Part shown: one piece after another, positions 40,881 through 49,727 of the stretch
Numbering within the stretch: position 1 is the first letter of the stretch
Layout of the letters: each line of letters opens with the position of its first letter
Assembly: GCA_018608485.1 (NCBI GenBank)
Contig: JABAZK010000020.1
Coordinates: 1-50,101 of the forward strand
Origin: Flavobacteriaceae bacterium
Lineage (GTDB): Bacteria; Bacteroidota; Bacteroidia; Flavobacteriales; Flavobacteriaceae
DNA: 50,101 bases
Direction: 5' to 3'
The notes under the pieces: model-generated
The model's input: the letters and a program-made list of their open reading frames with translations, nothing else
Told to the model about the DNA's origin: nothing
Databases searched by the model: none
Made by a program: the position numbers and the translations under genes

Positions 40881-41887
40881 TTAAATATAACTTCAGAAAT
40901 GGTTGGTTTAACATTCAACTTCATAGATTTTCCAAATATAAGAGCTCTGTTATCTGTTTCATGACCAGCAGGAAAATTAAATAATACTGGAAAATCAAAC
41001 TCAGAAACTACATCTAAAACAAGGTCTTCAATTGAACCTCCCCAAACTGTCGTATTTTTTTTAATATTACTTATATCACCAATAATTAACCCTTTACAAC
41101 TGTTAAAATACCCTGCTCTTTTTAAACCTCGTAGCATTCTATCTATATGATATTTGTATTCGCCAATTTCTTCAATAAATAAAATATGGCCATCGGTATT
41201 TAATTGGCTTACACTACCCAACATATTTTGTAAAATACTTAAATTTCCTCCTACCAATATTCCTTCTGATTCCCCTATTTTATTGTATCCAGATGAACTT
41301 ATTTTATAACTCAACTCTTCACCGAATAAGGCTTTTCTAAAAGTTTCAATACTTTGTTTAGTTTCTTTTGAATCAAATAATAGACTCGTTGCCATCATTG
41401 CATGAATAGTTTGAAAACCAAGATTATAAATATGACTGTGAAATGCTGTTATATCAGAATAACCCACAATCCATTTTGGAGATGCCTTAAACTTTTTGTA
41501 ATCTAACTTATCTAAAATACGGCCACTACCATAACCTCCTCTTGCACACCAAATTGCTTTTATGCTTGGGTTATCTAGTGCTTTCTGAAAATCACTTGCA
41601 CGTTCTTCATCTGTTCCTGCAAAATGATTATTTTGATTAAAAATATGATCACCTATAAAAACTTTTAATCCCCAGCTTTCTGCTAATTTTTTAGCTTCAT
41701 CTATAATTTCATTTCTATTTATTAGTATTCCAGCAGAAGCAACAATCATTATACTGTCACCTTTTTTAAGATACTTCGGTTGGATTAAGTCCATGGTTTT
41801 TGAAATTGAATCAATCCTTGTTTGTCCAAAAGACAAAAAAGAAACAAGAGATAAAACTACGAATATGTATTTAATTCGCCTCTTCAT
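40877..41887 (-). CDS. Exported LD-carboxypeptidase (peptidase family S66)
   Basis: A 336-residue S66 serine peptidase. The chosen start MKRRIKYIFVVLSLVSFLSF gives a clean signal peptide; the frame is open back to 41995, but that would run into metG's start region. Key segments are WCARGGYGSGRILDKLD, the nucleophile Ser in VGYSDITAFHSHI, the catalytic Glu in LFIEEIGEYKYHIDRML, and the His in FPAGHETDNRALIFG. LD-carboxypeptidases remove the terminal D-Ala from tetrapeptide stems. Unlike cytoplasmic LdcA of E. coli, this one appears periplasmic. It is coupled (ATGA) to the downstream alanine symporter. Confidence 0.9.
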   Translation of the reverse strand: MKRRIKYIFVVLSLVSFLSFGQTRIDSISKTMDLIQPKYLKKGDSIMIVASAGILINRNEIIDEAKKLAESWGLKVFIGDHIFNQNNHFAGTDEERASDFQKALDNPSIKAIWCARGGYGSGRILDKLDYKKFKASPKWIVGYSDITAFHSHIYNLGFQTIHAMMATSLLFDSKETKQSIETFRKALFGEELSYKISSSGYNKIGESEGILVGGNLSILQNMLGSVSQLNTDGHILFIEEIGEYKYHIDRMLRGLKRAGYFNSCKGLIIGDISNIKKNTTVWGGSIEDLVLDVVSEFDFPVLFNFPAGHETDNRALIFGKSMKLNVKPTISEVIFK

Positions 41888-41954
41888 ATAAATCATTTTT
41901 GTAAATGTATCTAAATTCATTGGGCTTTCAAAAATATGTTCAACTTGCTTTTTG

Positions 41955-41962
41955 TACTTTTG
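41955..41962 (+). promoter_or_regulatory. Candidate -7 element of metG
   Basis: TACTTTTG fits TAnnTTTG and ends 31 nt before the metG ATG at 41994. It supports the shorter metG start, since the longer frame from 41952 would start at or before this element. Confidence 0.4.
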
Positions 41963-41993
41963 TAACTCAAAAAAATACTTCAAAATAATATTC

Positions 41994-44057
41994 ATGAATT
42001 CTTCTAAAAGATATATTGTTACTGCAGCTTTACCTTACACAAATGGACCAATTCATATCGGTCATTTAGCAGGTGTATATGTTCCTGCAGATATTTATGC
42101 TAGATATTTACGATTAACTGGAAATGACGTTGCATATATATGTGGAAGTGATGAACATGGGGTTGCCATCCCAATGAGGGCTAAAAAAGAAGGTGTTTCT
42201 CCTCAAGATATCATCGATAAATATCATGCAATTATTAAGCAATCCTTTATAGATTTTGGAATTTCTTTTGATAATTACTCAAGAACATCCTCTGAAATTC
42301 ACCATAAGACTGCCTCCGATTTTTTTATAGACTTACATAAAAAAGAGGCCTTTATTGAGGAAGTTACTGAACAATTGTACGATGCTGAAGCTAATCAGTT
42401 TTTAGCAGATCGTTTTGTTGTTGGAACCTGCCCAAAATGTGGGTTTGAAGAAAGTTATGGAGATCAATGCGAACAATGTGGAACTAGTCATAACGGAACT
42501 GATTTAATAAATCCAACCTCGGCAATAACAGGAAATGTTCCTACAGTTAAAAAAACTAAGCATTGGTTTTTACCTTTAGATAAACACGAATCTTTTTTGC
42601 GAGAGTGGATTTTAGAAGGACATAAAAATGATTGGAAATCTAATGTTTTAGGTCAAGTAAAGTCTTGGGTAGATGATGGCCTTAGGCCAAGAGCAGTAAC
42701 TAGAGATTTAGAATGGGGAATTCCTGTTCCTATTAAAGGAGCTGAAGGAAAGGTATTATATGTTTGGTTTGATGCACCAATTGGCTACATCTCTTCAACT
42801 AAAGAATGGGCAAAAAAAGAAGGTAAAAACTGGGAAGATTATTGGAAAGATGACAATACAAAGTTGGTTCATTTTATAGGAAAAGACAACATTGTTTTTC
42901 ATTGTATTATTTTTCCAAGTATGCTAAAAGCACATGGAGGATATATTTTGCCTGAAAATGTTCCAGCTAATGAATTTTTAAATTTAGAAGGGAATAAATT
43001 ATCAACCTCAAAAAATTGGGCTGTTTGGTTACACGAGTATTTAGAGGAATTTCCAAATCAGCAGGATGTTTTACGCTATACTTTAACAGCAAATGCTCCT
43101 GAAAATAAGGATAATGATTTTACGTGGAAAGATTTCCAAGCAAAAAATAATAATGAATTGGTAGCTATTTTTGGAAACTTTATTAACCGTGTAGTTGTTT
43201 TAACAAATAAATATTACAATGGTCAAGTACCTATCCCAAACGAACTTTCAGAGATTGATGAAGACACCCTAGATGCCATTAAGGAATTTCCAGGCAGTAT
43301 TGGGAAGTCTATTCAACGGTATCGATTTAGAGAAGCATCCCAAGAGTTAATAAATCTTGCAAGGTTAGGAAATAAATACTTAGCAGATGAAGAGCCTTGG
43401 AAAGTGATTAAATTAGACGAGGAGCGAGTAAAAACTATCATGTATGTTGCTATTCAAATAGCTACTGCCTTGGCAGTAATTTCTGAACCTTTTTTACCTT
43501 TCACTTCAAGTAAACTCAAAAAAATATTAAATTTTTCTGAATTAACTTCCAATAACTCATGGAATGATGTTTCTAATAAAGAGGTATTGCTTCCAGCAAA
43601 TCATCAAATAAACCCTGCCGAATTATTATTTTCAAAAATTGAGGATAAAACAGTTACTTTTCAATTGGAAAAGCTTGCAACTACTAAAAAAACCAATGAG
43701 CAAGAAAATAAGGTTCTAGAACCTCAAAAAGAAACAATAGAATTTGAGGATTTTACTAAGTTAGATATGAGAATTGGAACTATTTTAGAGGCTGTAAAAG
43801 TTGCAAAAACCAAGAAATTATTACAACTAAAAGTAGATATTGGCATAGACGTTAGAACTATAATTTCAGGAATAGCTGAGACCTTTTCTCCAGAGGATGT
43901 TATTGGTCAACAAGTAACAGTTTTAACCAATTTAGCTCCAAGGAAGATTCGAGGAATAGAAAGCCAAGGAATGATTTTAATGACTGATACTCCAGAAGGT
44001 AAATTAGCTTTCGTAGAACCTGAAAAGAAAGTTAGCAACGGACAACAAATAAGTTAA
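41994..44057 (+). CDS. metG: Methionyl-tRNA synthetase with C-terminal tRNA-binding domain
   Basis: A 687-residue class I synthetase. HIGH is at 21-24 in [15 protein letters not shown] zinc knuckle follows in [18 protein letters not shown]. The KMSKS loop is KLSTS (335-339) in [17 protein letters not shown], a form I recall as usual for Bacteroidota MetRS. A helical anticodon domain follows, and a C-terminal EMAP/Arc1-like tRNA-binding domain is at about 575-687 ([20 protein letters not shown]). [15 protein letters not shown] is the family N-terminus. It ends in TAATG, overlapping the start of the deacetylase-like gene. Confidence 0.96.
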   Translation: MNSSKRYIVTAALPYTNGPIHIGHLAGVYVPADIYARYLRLTGNDVAYICGSDEHGVAIPMRAKKEGVSPQDIIDKYHAIIKQSFIDFGISFDNYSRTSSEIHHKTASDFFIDLHKKEAFIEEVTEQLYDAEANQFLADRFVVGTCPKCGFEESYGDQCEQCGTSHNGTDLINPTSAITGNVPTVKKTKHWFLPLDKHESFLREWILEGHKNDWKSNVLGQVKSWVDDGLRPRAVTRDLEWGIPVPIKGAEGKVLYVWFDAPIGYISSTKEWAKKEGKNWEDYWKDDNTKLVHFIGKDNIVFHCIIFPSMLKAHGGYILPENVPANEFLNLEGNKLSTSKNWAVWLHEYLEEFPNQQDVLRYTLTANAPENKDNDFTWKDFQAKNNNELVAIFGNFINRVVVLTNKYYNGQVPIPNELSEIDEDTLDAIKEFPGSIGKSIQRYRFREASQELINLARLGNKYLADEEPWKVIKLDEERVKTIMYVAIQIATALAVISEPFLPFTSSKLKKILNFSELTSNNSWNDVSNKEVLLPANHQINPAELLFSKIEDKTVTFQLEKLATTKKTNEQENKVLEPQKETIEFEDFTKLDMRIGTILEAVKVAKTKKLLQLKVDIGIDVRTIISGIAETFSPEDVIGQQVTVLTNLAPRKIRGIESQGMILMTDTPEGKLAFVEPEKKVSNGQQIS

Positions 44058-44959
44058 TGCTTAAAATAGCATATCATCCCATATATCAGCACAATTTGCC
44101 GGACGGCCACAGGTTCCCAATGGAAAAATATGATTTATTGCCCCAACAATTAATCTATGAAGGAACTTGTGATAAAGAAAATTTCTTTGAACCTGAAATT
44201 CCAAATAACAAGTACTTTTTTATGGTACATGATCCTGATTATGTCTCAGATTTACTGAATATTACACTAAATCAAAAAGCTGCAAGAAAAATTGGGTTCC
44301 CGCTTAGTGAAGATTTAATTTCGAGGGAAATGATGATTGCTGATGGAACAATAAAAGCTAGTGAATTTGCACTTAAATACGGAATTGCAATGAATATTGC
44401 TGGTGGAACTCATCATGCTTTTACCAATAAAGGAGAAGGGTTTTGTATGTTAAATGATCAAGCAATTGGCGCTAGATACTTGCAAGAAGAAAACTTTGCT
44501 AATAAAATATTAATTGTTGATTTAGACGTACATCAAGGAAATGGAACTGCAGAAATTTTTCAAAATGATCCATCTGTTTTTACATTTTCAATGCATGGAA
44601 AAAGCAACTACCCATTCCACAAAGAAAAAAGCGATTTAGATATTCCTTTAGAAAACGGAACTGACGATCACATATATTTATCAATTCTAAAAGAAGTCTT
44701 ACCAAAATTAATAACTAAAGAACAACCTGATTTTATCTATTACTTATGTGGTGTAGATGTTATCCAAACAGATAAACTTGGAAAACTATCTCTAACTATA
44801 GAGGGTTGTAAAGAAAGGGATCGATTTGTATTACAAACCTGTAAAGATTTTTCAATTCCTGTGATGTGTAGTATGGGAGGAGGATATTCTCCTGATATTA
44901 AAATTATTATTGAATCACATGCTAATACTTTTAGACTAGCACAGGAAATTTTTTTCTAA
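44057..44959 (+). CDS. Histone deacetylase family protein (class II-like/AcuC-type)
   Basis: A 300-residue arginase/deacetylase-fold amidohydrolase. The catalytic His pair is in GGTHHAFTNKGEGFCMLND (His119/His120). The zinc ligands Asp157 and His159 are in LIVDLDVHQGNGTAEIF, with a third Asp in CGVDVIQTDKLGKL. Bacterial members deacetylate acetylpolyamines, acetyl-lysine or small amides; the substrate here is not evident. The start overlaps the metG stop as TAATG, so expression is tied to MetRS. Its 3' end overlaps a convergent gene by 4 nt. All active-site residues are present. Confidence 0.92.
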   Translation: MLKIAYHPIYQHNLPDGHRFPMEKYDLLPQQLIYEGTCDKENFFEPEIPNNKYFFMVHDPDYVSDLLNITLNQKAARKIGFPLSEDLISREMMIADGTIKASEFALKYGIAMNIAGGTHHAFTNKGEGFCMLNDQAIGARYLQEENFANKILIVDLDVHQGNGTAEIFQNDPSVFTFSMHGKSNYPFHKEKSDLDIPLENGTDDHIYLSILKEVLPKLITKEQPDFIYYLCGVDVIQTDKLGKLSLTIEGCKERDRFVLQTCKDFSIPVMCSMGGGYSPDIKIIIESHANTFRLAQEIFF

Positions 44960-45855
44960 CGAAGCCCCAGTTCTTCTCTTAAATATTCATTTTTTAAACT
45001 ATTCTGACTCCAATAAGGTAGCATTTTTTGTTTTTTCAAAATCACAGAAGTAGTTCTTTGTTTTCCATCAAATGATGAAGGAAATGTTTCAAACCAGCCC
45101 ATTATTTTGTATGGTGCTTTATTTTCAAAAATTATACTCATCGTTCTTTTTAGTTGAGCATACTCAATTTTGTATTCCATTAAATTACCTCCTAATATCT
45201 CTTTTTTGTTATATGAGGTTAAAGAGGCAGCTCCTTCAAAAGATTGCAATGGTAAATGTTTCAATTGAATATAATTTGCAGGGGGAATAAATTGAAGCCT
45301 TCCTGTAGGCAATAATAATGGATTCATTCGAAGCACGTTAAAAACTTCATCCTCTAGAAATGATCTTTTAATTCTTGTGGTTATGTCCCCTTCTTTTTCA
45401 AAATAGGAACGGTGTTCAACTTTATAATCTGTATTAAAAATGAGGTTAAATTGAGTATACATGGTGCCACACCATTCTTGAGAAGATGCAGATACTTTAA
45501 GTGATTTTGGGAATTTAGTTCTGTCTATTGGAGTAAATACAGAGTTAAATAAAGAGTAATCATAGACTCCTGTGGTAAACTTTTTTAATTGAATATTCTT
45601 TAATATCCATGTTGTTTGTTCGTTTGTATAATACTCATTTTTTACTTGTTTATCTGTCAAAAAATCTTCTGTCACAAAAATACTAATAAGCTGACCAGGA
45701 TGATTTTCTTGATATCTGTTTTGAGAAACCTCATACACGTTTACCTCTGCTTTACCCTCAGACCAATAAGAATTTGTTGCTACATTATTTTTTTGTGCTA
45801 ATGCAGTTACCACAAAAAAAGAATAAATTATTAATGAATATTTTAATTTTTTCAT
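44956..45855 (-). CDS. Secreted conserved hypothetical protein
   Basis: A 299-residue exported protein with signal peptide MKKLKYSLIIYSFFVVTALA. The mature part is beta-rich, with conserved-looking segments YWSEGKAEVNVYEVSQNRY, SSQEWCGTMYTQFNL and PYKIMGWFETFPSSFDGKQR. I recall flavobacterial proteins of this type being mislabelled as septum formation inhibitor Maf; there is no Maf domain here. The function is unknown. It overlaps the convergent deacetylase-like gene by 4 nt and is divergent from xdhC. Confidence 0.78.
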   Translation of the reverse strand: MKKLKYSLIIYSFFVVTALAQKNNVATNSYWSEGKAEVNVYEVSQNRYQENHPGQLISIFVTEDFLTDKQVKNEYYTNEQTTWILKNIQLKKFTTGVYDYSLFNSVFTPIDRTKFPKSLKVSASSQEWCGTMYTQFNLIFNTDYKVEHRSYFEKEGDITTRIKRSFLEDEVFNVLRMNPLLLPTGRLQFIPPANYIQLKHLPLQSFEGAASLTSYNKKEILGGNLMEYKIEYAQLKRTMSIIFENKAPYKIMGWFETFPSSFDGKQRTTSVILKKQKMLPYWSQNSLKNEYLREELGLR

Positions 45856-45956
45856 AATGATAGATATATAGTAAAGATACTTGTTTTAAAAAATTTAGGT
45901 AAAATTAAAAATGATTCTTTTCCTAACTTCAAAAATTCGTAATTTGTAGGCCTTAT

Positions 45957-46964
45957 ATGTTACATGAATTAAAAAACATCATTCGTTCTGCTAAAATTGC
46001 AAAAACTCAAGGCATAAAAACTGTCATAGCTTCTGTGGTTCATTTAGAGGGATCTTCTTATAGAAGACCAGGGGTTCGAATGTCTATTCAAGAAAACGGT
46101 AAAATGATTGGTGCGGTAAGTGGTGGCTGTGTAGAAAAAGAAATATTACGGCAATCGCAGAGAGTTTTTGAAAGCAATACTCCAACTCTAATGGAGTATG
46201 ATGGAAGATATCGTCTTGGATGTGAAGGTGTTTTATCTATTTTAATCGAACCTTTTAATCCTACTGATGCTTTTTTTGATGCATTTGAACATCAATGCTT
46301 GACTAGAGAATCGTTTTCTATCACCTCCTCTTTTTCAAAAGAAAACTCCAAAAGACATCAAGGAGGTTCTTGTTTTATTTTTTCTAAGGGAAAATTTCCT
46401 GTATCAAAATTAAGGATAGCTGAAAAATTAGATACATACACGCAAACTATCGATCCAGGGTTCAAATTAATTATCGTGGGTAGTGAACACGATTCCGTTC
46501 AATTGTGTAAATACGCCTCTTTAATGGGATGGGAAGTAATCATTGTTACTTCAATAGATGAAGTAAAAACAATTAATGATTTTCCTGGTGCGTCTTGTTA
46601 TATGGGAATTGATGAAAAGGAATTTGGCAAACTCACATTTGACTCTTTAACCGCAGTGATGATGATGTCCCATAGTTATGTAAAAGACTTAAAATATCTT
46701 TCTGAAATTATTGAAACAGAGACAAGCTACATTGGTTTACTAGGGCCAAGCAAGAGAAAAGAAAAATTATTAAATGAGCTAATAGAAAATAATGACTGTC
46801 TTTCAGAGAATTTTTTCGACAAAATATTTGGCCCATCAGGAATTAATATAGGGGCAGAAACGCCACAAGAAATAGCTATTTCTATACTTGCTGAAATATT
46901 ATCTGTTATTAGAAATCAAAAACCCATATCTTTGAGAGATAAACAAATCGGAATTCATCAATGA
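45957..46964 (+). CDS. XdhC/CoxI family molybdenum-enzyme maturation factor
   Basis: A 335-residue two-domain protein. The N-terminal XdhC/CoxI domain (about 10-95) has VVHLEGSSYRRPGVRMSI and the signature GAVSGGCVEKEIL. The C-terminal Rossmann-like XdhC domain (about 165-310) has DPGFKLIIVGSEHDSVQL and YIGLLGPSKRKEKLL. XdhC proteins bind the molybdenum cofactor, help its sulfuration and insert it into xanthine-dehydrogenase-family enzymes. The next gene (MocA-like) starts within its stop codon (ATGA), and the likely client IorB lies just beyond on the opposite strand. Confidence 0.92.
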   Translation: MLHELKNIIRSAKIAKTQGIKTVIASVVHLEGSSYRRPGVRMSIQENGKMIGAVSGGCVEKEILRQSQRVFESNTPTLMEYDGRYRLGCEGVLSILIEPFNPTDAFFDAFEHQCLTRESFSITSSFSKENSKRHQGGSCFIFSKGKFPVSKLRIAEKLDTYTQTIDPGFKLIIVGSEHDSVQLCKYASLMGWEVIIVTSIDEVKTINDFPGASCYMGIDEKEFGKLTFDSLTAVMMMSHSYVKDLKYLSEIIETETSYIGLLGPSKRKEKLLNELIENNDCLSENFFDKIFGPSGINIGAETPQEIAISILAEILSVIRNQKPISLRDKQIGIHQ

Positions 46965-47554
46965 TGCCAAAAACCGCCATACTCATACTTGCTGCTGGAG
47001 AATCTAAACGAATGGGTGAACCCAAACAATTATTACCATACAATAATTCTACATTACTACTCCATTCTATTGAACAAGCTAAAAATATAAAATATGCGGA
47101 TGTATTCATTGTTATTGGAGCTCATTTTGCAGATGTGTTTAAATCTATAAGAGGCCAAAAAGCAACTATCCTCAAAAATAATAATTGGGAAGACGGCATG
47201 GGAAGTTCATTAAGTAAAGGTATTGAACTTATAAAAAAGAAAAATAGTTACGATAGAGTATTGGTTACCTTAGCTGATACACCTTTAGTTAATACTGAAC
47301 ATTATGAAGAATTAATTTCATTGTCAGATGCAACAGGTAAAAGAATCATACTTACAAATTATGATGAAGTCTCTGGTGTTCCTGCAATTTTTGATAAATC
47401 ATTATTTAATGAGTTATCTCTTTTATCAGATAATGAAGGGGCTAAACCTGTAGTAAAAAAATATAAAAAAGAGGTCTTAAAAATGGATTCTAAAATACCT
47501 TTTTTTGATATTGACACACAAGAGGCTTACCAAAAATTATTGAACTTATCCTAA
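46961..47554 (+). CDS. MocA-like molybdenum cofactor nucleotidyltransferase
   Basis: A 197-residue MobA-like NTP transferase. The nucleotide-binding loop is ILAAGESKRMGEPKQLLPY, and DTPLVNTEHYEELI and GVPAIFDKSLFNELSLLSDN are also family-typical. The PKQLLP and GVPAIF pattern favours MocA (molybdopterin cytosine dinucleotide synthesis) over MobA. That cofactor form is used by xanthine-oxidase-family enzymes such as IorB. It is coupled to xdhC by ATGA; a second ATG three bases on could equally be the start. It overlaps the convergent iorB-like gene by 9 nt. Confidence 0.9.
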   Translation: MMPKTAILILAAGESKRMGEPKQLLPYNNSTLLLHSIEQAKNIKYADVFIVIGAHFADVFKSIRGQKATILKNNNWEDGMGSSLSKGIELIKKKNSYDRVLVTLADTPLVNTEHYEELISLSDATGKRIILTNYDEVSGVPAIFDKSLFNELSLLSDNEGAKPVVKKYKKEVLKMDSKIPFFDIDTQEAYQKLLNLS

Positions 47555-49711
47555 AATTTTACTCTCAACAAAACCCAGCTCTTCCACAAAAGGTTGTTTA
47601 TATAACTGCTTACCAATTGCAGCTTTAATTGCGTTTGCTACAGCACCTCCTGCAGGAGGAAGACCTGGTTCGCCTAATCCTGTTGGAGACAAATCACTTT
47701 CAACAAAATATGTTGAAACCTGTGGGGTTTCATTCATTCTTATTAAACGATATGTATCAAAATTAACAGACTGTGGGGTTCCTTCTTTAAATGAAAAATC
47801 ACCATACATAGCGTGTCCAATTCCATCAATAACTCCGCCCTCTACTTGATTTTTTGCACCAAGTGGATTAACAACTATTCCACAATCAACAGCTACAGTT
47901 ACCCTCTTAACAACTGGCAAACCATTAACCATTTCAACATCTGCAACTTCAGCTACATGAGTGTTATGACTATAATATGCAGAAAAACCTTGATAAATTC
48001 CATCTGAGGATTTACCCCAATTGGATTTTTCAACAACTAAGTTTATAGTCTTCTCCATTCTCTCAGCTGAATACTGAATTCTTTCATCTTTAGTTCCTTT
48101 AACATTTTGAAGTAACTCTATGAGAAGTGATGGATGATCTTTACCTAACTCAGTTGCTAATTCATTAAAAAAGCTCTGTTCTGCATATGCTAAAAAATTT
48201 GTGTAAGGAGCTCTCCACGCTCCAGTTGTAATTTTACTTTGGTAGTTTGCCGTACTTACTTTATAGTTTGGAATACATCCAGCAGGAAAAAAATTAGGTA
48301 TTAAACCATACATGTTTCCGTTGATGGCTGCTTCTTTTAGGTGATATCCAGTAATTTTACCATCTTTTATTGAAGCTTTGATTCTGTATTTAATGGCTGG
48401 CCTGTAGATCCCAGCTGCCATATCATCTTCTCTTGAAAATACAACTTTAACTGGCTTATTTGCTAAATTAGATATTTGAGCTGCCTCTTCTGCAAAATCT
48501 CCATAAAGTCTTCTTCCAAATCCTCCTCCCATTCTGGTCATCTCTAAATGAATTTCCTCTGGTTTTCTATCTAAAAGTTTTGAAATTTTACTTGCGGTCC
48601 AAGCAGGAGTTTGAATGGGTCCGACTAAATGAACTTTATCTGATGTTACATTTGCATAAAAGTTCATAGGTTCCATACAGTTATGAGGTAAAAAAGGAGA
48701 TTCAAACGTTCTTTCTATATTTTTATCAGAATTTAAAAAAGCCTTTTCTATATTCCCATCTTCTCTGTTCACCTTAAACTTATTGCCATTAAGAATTTTC
48801 AATAACTCTTTATTATGGTCTTTTGTGCTCTCTAACTTTGTATTGCTGCTCCATTTACAAATCAAAGCCTTCTTTCCCTTCATTGCAGCCCAGGTGTTTG
48901 TCCCTAAAACCGCTATTTTATCTCCAAATTTAAGAACGTCCACAACTCCATTAATCTTTTTAGAGTTTTGATCATCAAAACTAACAAGTTTTTTTCCAAA
49001 AGATGGAGGTCTTAACACAGAAGCATATACCATTTTTTCAGTTACGTAATCTAATCCAAATAGAGGTTTCCCTGTAATAATTTTTTGAATATCTACATTC
49101 TTTATGTCTTGGCCAATAATTTTGTAATCCTTCGAATCTTTTAACTTAACATTTTCTGGAACTTCGAGGACTGCTGCTTCTTTAACAACTTCTCCATAAC
49201 CAAATGAATCTCCATTGGCATTGGTAATTATTCCCTGAGAGGCAGAGCAAGAAGAGGGTTCTACTCCCCACTTTGAGGCTGCAGCATTAATCAACATTTG
49301 TTTGGCTGTTGCTCCTGTTTGACGAAGTGCATCCCAACCAAAACGAATAGATTGACTTCCTCCTGCAACCTGCCTTTGATAATTAACAGGGTCATATAAC
49401 CCTTGAGATACTGATACCTTTTCCCACGGAACATCTAACTCCTCAGCAATGATCATAGGCATAGATGTTTTTACCCCCTGACCGATTTCTGGATTAGGAG
49501 AAAAAATAGTTACATACCCTTCCTGTGAAATTTTTATAAAAGCATTGAAGTCATTAAAATTTAGTTTTGAAATATCAATGGGTACAATTGCATTTGGTCT
49601 ACATGCATTTAAAAAATTAAACCCAATTAACATACCTCCACTAGCAAGAACAGATGTTTTTAAAAAATTTCTCCTACTAAAACTGATTGATTTTTTTTGA
49701 GACTTCATCAT
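47546..49711 (-). CDS. Molybdopterin-binding aldehyde oxidase/xanthine dehydrogenase-family large subunit (IorB-type)
   Basis: A 721-residue enzyme subunit with a Tat signal, SFSRRNFLKTSVLASGG (twin Arg13-Arg14). A cysteine at 37 in FLNACRP suggests possible lipidation. It binds molybdopterin cytosine dinucleotide. Segments typical of the isoquinoline 1-oxidoreductase beta-subunit group are EIGQGVKTSMPMIIAEELDV, MTRMGGGFGRRLYGDFAEEA, GAWRAPYTNFLAYAEQSF, and the C-terminal GLGEPGLPPAGGAVANAI holding the catalytic Glu. It hydroxylates an N-heterocycle or aldehyde; the substrate is unknown. It pairs with the 2Fe-2S subunit 16 nt upstream and lacks a FAD subunit nearby. Confidence 0.92.
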   Translation of the reverse strand: MMKSQKKSISFSRRNFLKTSVLASGGMLIGFNFLNACRPNAIVPIDISKLNFNDFNAFIKISQEGYVTIFSPNPEIGQGVKTSMPMIIAEELDVPWEKVSVSQGLYDPVNYQRQVAGGSQSIRFGWDALRQTGATAKQMLINAAASKWGVEPSSCSASQGIITNANGDSFGYGEVVKEAAVLEVPENVKLKDSKDYKIIGQDIKNVDIQKIITGKPLFGLDYVTEKMVYASVLRPPSFGKKLVSFDDQNSKKINGVVDVLKFGDKIAVLGTNTWAAMKGKKALICKWSSNTKLESTKDHNKELLKILNGNKFKVNREDGNIEKAFLNSDKNIERTFESPFLPHNCMEPMNFYANVTSDKVHLVGPIQTPAWTASKISKLLDRKPEEIHLEMTRMGGGFGRRLYGDFAEEAAQISNLANKPVKVVFSREDDMAAGIYRPAIKYRIKASIKDGKITGYHLKEAAINGNMYGLIPNFFPAGCIPNYKVSTANYQSKITTGAWRAPYTNFLAYAEQSFFNELATELGKDHPSLLIELLQNVKGTKDERIQYSAERMEKTINLVVEKSNWGKSSDGIYQGFSAYYSHNTHVAEVADVEMVNGLPVVKRVTVAVDCGIVVNPLGAKNQVEGGVIDGIGHAMYGDFSFKEGTPQSVNFDTYRLIRMNETPQVSTYFVESDLSPTGLGEPGLPPAGGAVANAIKAAIGKQLYKQPFVEELGFVESKILG

Positions 49712-49727
49712 ATTATACTTATTTCAT

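Noticed and set aside
41888-41995. Longer start of the LD-carboxypeptidase gene reaching into the metG start region
   Set aside because: It would bury the signal peptide behind 36 residues and cover the metG promoter region. The ATG at 41887 gives a standard exported protein.
42996-43010. KLSTS in place of KMSKS in MetRS, considered as an active-site anomaly
   Set aside because: I recall the same [KI/KL]STS form as normal for Bacteroidota MetRS, so it is not unusual.
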